DNA of 64,000 nt from Panacibacter microcysteis (GTDB lineage: Bacteria > Bacteroidota > Bacteroidia > Chitinophagales > Chitinophagaceae): NCBI RefSeq assembly GCF_015831355.1, contig NZ_JADWYR010000001.1:186001-250000 (forward strand). The letters run 5' to 3'. Under the pieces are notes generated by a model. It was given only the letters and a program-made list of their open reading frames with translations, made no database searches and was not told the DNA's origin. A program made the position numbers and the translations under genes. Positions 61,587 through 64,000 of the stretch are shown one piece after another. The first letter of the stretch is position 1; every line of letters starts with the position of its first letter.

Positions 61587-62801
61587 TTATCGCCTGCTTG
61601 CAATAAGCAGGTTAAGATCGGTAAACTTTAAATCGAAACGCTGACTGATGTAAAAATTGGTAAGATGGCCCTTGTACATGTACACGCCATGCCGCAGGTT
61701 AAAGTTGTGCCATATCATAGCGTCCAAACCGCCTTCATCACTGGCATCCAGTAAAAGCGGCATCAATACATTGCTGATTGCATGGCTGGCGGTTCTTGCA
61801 AAACCACTCGGTATATTGGGCACACAGTAATGAATAACTCCGTGCTTTTCAAATGTAGGGTGCTGATGTGTTGTTATCTCGCTGGTTTCAAAACAACCAC
61901 CACGGTCTATGCTCACATCAATAATGATGCTGCCAGGCCGCATAGCCATTACCATTTCTTCTGTTACAACAATCGGGCTGCGGCCATTTTCGTTACTCAG
62001 TGCGCCTACAGCAACCTCGCAGGTTTTTAATTGTTTGGCAAGTATACGTGGCTCCAGTACACTGGTCCATACCCGTACACCAAGGTTATTCTGCAGGCGC
62101 TTTAAACGGTAAACGTTGTTATCAAACACTTTTACTGATGCACCCATGGCTAGTGCAGTTCTGGTGGCAAACTCACCAACCACCCCCGCGCCGATAATGA
62201 TCACTTTTGTAGGCGGAATACCACTTATGCCACCCAGCAAAACACCTTTACCATTGTTAGGGCTGCCCAGGTACTGGCCGGCAATCAGCATTACGGCACT
62301 GCCGGCAATCTCGCTCATACTGCGCACAATCGGGTATGTACCGCTGTCGTCTTTCAGGTTTTCAAATCCAAAAGCTGTAATGCGCTTCGCCATCATTTGT
62401 TCAATGATGGTTTTCTTCAAAACAGAAAGATGAATAGGAGAAATGATCGTCTGGTTCATCTGCAGGTGCGGAAGATCCTGCTCTATAACAGGCGCACTTT
62501 TTATCAGTATCGGCGCTTTATAAACTTCTTCTTTTTCGTAAGCAATTCTTGCACCGGCATCACTAAAATCCTTGTCAGTATATTTACTTCCCTCACCGGC
62601 TTTTGTTTCCACAATTACTTCATGTCCGTTATCAACCAGTACACCCACGGCATCAGGTATAAGCGCCACACGGTTTTCCTGGAAAGCCGTTTCTTTCGGC
62701 AAACCAATATGCAGGCTTGCACGCTTTGATTTTATGTCTAATGTTTCTTCTAACGTCTCGTAGCTGAAAGATGTACTTACAATAGGTTTTGATGTAGCCA
62801 T
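61587..62801 (-). CDS. ald: Alanine dehydrogenase
   Basis: The 404-residue protein shows LHIGLPKETAFQENRVALIP (substrate site with Arg and Lys), the AlaDh/PNT catalytic region, NAD-binding VIIIGAGVVGEFATRTALAM, KVFDNNVYRLKRLQNNLG, DVSIDRGGCFETS and the C-terminal HYCVPNIPSGFARTASHAIS. The enzyme interconverts alanine and pyruvate with NAD. It carries an about 25-residue N-terminal extension compared with the 370-residue bacterial enzyme, a form common in Bacteroidota. It is likely cytoplasmic and monocistronic. Confidence 0.95.
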   Translation of the reverse strand: MATSKPIVSTSFSYETLEETLDIKSKRASLHIGLPKETAFQENRVALIPDAVGVLVDNGHEVIVETKAGEGSKYTDKDFSDAGARIAYEKEEVYKAPILIKSAPVIEQDLPHLQMNQTIISPIHLSVLKKTIIEQMMAKRITAFGFENLKDDSGTYPIVRSMSEIAGSAVMLIAGQYLGSPNNGKGVLLGGISGIPPTKVIIIGAGVVGEFATRTALAMGASVKVFDNNVYRLKRLQNNLGVRVWTSVLEPRILAKQLKTCEVAVGALSNENGRSPIVVTEEMVMAMRPGSIIIDVSIDRGGCFETSEITTHQHPTFEKHGVIHYCVPNIPSGFARTASHAISNVLMPLLLDASDEGGLDAMIWHNFNLRHGVYMYKGHLTNFYISQRFDLKFTDLNLLIASRR

Positions 62802-62888
62802 TGAAATGGTTTGATATTTACCGTTTAAGTAAAATTAAAACAAAATTATTCACAGAAAGATTTTATCGTACCAGCAGCAGAACACTGT

Positions 62889-62914
62889 GGCATCGCCTGT
62901 TGCGTCGCAAGCAC
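62889..62914 (-). repeat. Dispersed intergenic repeat, copy 24
   Basis: On the minus strand it reads TTGCGACGCAACAGGCGATG and CCA. It abuts the stop of tsaE and is inverted relative to copy 23. Confidence 0.72.
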
Positions 62915-62915
62915 T

Positions 62916-63353
62916 TTATCGTTCGGAACTTTGGGCATCTCCGGTGTCCGTGTACATGCTTCTTGTATTTTCATCTACCAGCGAAAGGTAGATACGCAGT
63001 GTATCATCGGGCAACAGTCCGGGTGCCTTACCGGGCCATTCCACCAGGCACAAATGGCCGCTCAAAAGGCAATCTTCAATACCTGCCTGTATCGCCTCTT
63101 CTTCATCTTTCAGCCGGTACCAGTCCATGTGATAAATGGAACCTGCCATCCCGCTTTTATACTCATTAACAATAGCAAATGTGGGGCTGCTCACTGCATC
63201 TTTCACCTGCAAAACGTCACAGAGCGCATGTATAAAAGTTGTTTTGCCTGCACCCATCTCTCCAAAAAACGCCCATACTTTGTGTTGCTGATGGTTTTGC
63301 CACATATCCCCGGCAACCTGTAAGATGTTTTCCCTGCTAAAATTTACTGTCAT
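62916..63353 (-). CDS. tsaE: tRNA threonylcarbamoyladenosine biosynthesis ATPase TsaE
   Basis: The 145-residue protein has the P-loop FGEMGAGKTTFIHALCDVLQ (residues 30-49), SSPTFAIVNEY and YHMDWYRLKDEEEAIQAGIE. The LVEWPGKAPGLLPDDTLRIY segment has the W/P-G motif typical of TsaE. With TsaB and TsaD it installs t6A at position 37 of ANN-decoding tRNAs. It lies upstream (transcriptionally) of ald by about 115 bp, with a repeat between, so probably separate. Confidence 0.94.
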   Translation of the reverse strand: MTVNFSRENILQVAGDMWQNHQQHKVWAFFGEMGAGKTTFIHALCDVLQVKDAVSSPTFAIVNEYKSGMAGSIYHMDWYRLKDEEEAIQAGIEDCLLSGHLCLVEWPGKAPGLLPDDTLRIYLSLVDENTRSMYTDTGDAQSSER

Positions 63354-63401
63354 TACAAATAAATAAAATTCTCAAAGCATTTATTACGGTTATGTATAAT
63401 A

Positions 63402-63686
63402 CTAGAGTAGCGCCTGTACAATAGTTCGCCATTCCTCTTCTAATGAAGTAGCTGGCCTCTTACTGTTTGCCCTGCGGTACCAGTAGTCAGCATTCCACGT
63501 GTCTCCTTCTTTCCTGTGCAAATATGCATGCACCAGGCAGGCCTTGCTGTCGGTAAGGCTGTCAACAAGGCTGTGCGCTGTAGCCCAGTCTCCAGCAGCA
63601 TCATACCACAACGAGTTTAAGCAGACTGAAAGACCAGCAGGTAGTTGCTTGTCTTTTACACTGTGCACAAATGCGTCGAAATCCAT
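63402..63686 (-). CDS. Small conserved-looking protein of unknown function
   Basis: The 94-residue, Trp-rich cytoplasmic protein has a helical-repeat look (SVCLNSLWYDAAGDWATAHS, then HAYLHRKEGDTWNADYWYRR, then EEWRTIVQALL), suggesting a two-repeat TPR-like hairpin. I cannot name a family with confidence. It lies 48 bp before tsaE on the same strand, so the two may be cotranscribed. Three tandem dyads lie 60-120 bp upstream of its start. Confidence 0.7.
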   Translation of the reverse strand: MDFDAFVHSVKDKQLPAGLSVCLNSLWYDAAGDWATAHSLVDSLTDSKACLVHAYLHRKEGDTWNADYWYRRANSKRPATSLEEEWRTIVQALL

Positions 63687-64000
63687 AAAGTAGTGTTTTT
63701 GCCAAAATTAGGCTATAACACTTTTGCACCATTCAATTACAACTGCGGTGAAAAATCACATTGCGCGGTGTGAAAAATCACATCGGAATATGTGAAAAAT
63801 CACATTTTTTGAAAGGAATGCGCGGCGTAGTATTGCATTGTCCTTTTTTCAACCACCCAAACACGATTTATATTTTGTAGATCAACCGTTGTGAATCTGT
63901 GAAAAACACCATTTTTTCCTTTACCACAGATTTCCCAACTATTTTTCCACCATACCTGCTTATTTGTTGCTGTTACACCTATTTATTAAACTCAATAATA
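63687..64000. other. Right-end intergenic region
   Basis: It contains three tandem TGTGAAAAATCACA-type dyads (63747-63804) and a weaker fourth at about 63898. The remainder is AT-rich without a visible gene up to the window edge. Confidence 0.5.
63747..63804. promoter_or_regulatory. Three tandem dyad operators spaced 22 bp
   Basis: GGTGAAAAATCACA, TGTGAAAAATCACA and TGTGAAAAATCACA start at 63747, 63769 and 63791. Copies 2 and 3 are perfect palindromes (TGTGA-4-TCACA), and the first has one mismatch. Exact 22-bp phasing places the sites on one face of the helix. The half-site equals the CRP/FNR-type TGTGA, but with a 4-bp instead of 6-bp spacer. Confidence 0.6.

Overview
The window looks like a chromosomal segment of a Bacteroidota bacterium, most likely family Chitinophagaceae (inferred). 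The signs are many secreted proteins with type IX secretion C-terminal sorting domains, beta-barrel and TonB-dependent outer-membrane proteins, DUF4907, DUF3857 and PASTA proteins of the kinds common in that phylum, moderate GC, and almost no Shine-Dalgarno sequences.

Left part (about 2.2-15.4 kb): an RNA repair and surveillance island. In order it holds a structured leader with a terminator, four tRNA-like genes, a YkuK-type RNase H-fold protein, a PcfJ-domain protein, an ABC ATPase, a divergent WYL-domain regulator, a Ro60/TROVE protein, an array of six Y RNA-like genes, an unknown helical protein, an AbiV-like HEPN protein coupled to an RtcB RNA ligase, an AbiE-like toxin-antitoxin pair, a broken glycosyltransferase and a KptA/Tpt1 RNA 2'-phosphotransferase. 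The Y RNA calls rest on terminal stems that co-vary between copies. Several copies also carry a circularly permuted tRNA module (T arm, closed acceptor stem, D arm), as in bacterial YrlA RNAs.

Right part (15.4-64 kb): ordinary housekeeping and envelope genes. These are hibernation factor HPF, M48 protease, DUF3857 protein, Kelch/DUF4907 pair, amidohydrolase, PPC-domain protein, two-component systems, sugar dehydrogenase, YqgE, QueA, ddl-PASTA-rhodanese, TonB receptor, esterases, a NUDIX-type regulator, a sugar isomerase-like protein, a 1842-residue repeat protein, a cyclic-nucleotide phosphodiesterase, cupredoxin, alanine dehydrogenase and TsaE.

Throughout the window, 24 copies (one partial) of a short intergenic repeat (core resembling GTACAAGTGTGCGACGCAAC) lie between genes. 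Their orientations alternate to a striking degree, so that inverted pairs bracket gene modules. All calls come from reading the sequence; no database search or folding program was run.
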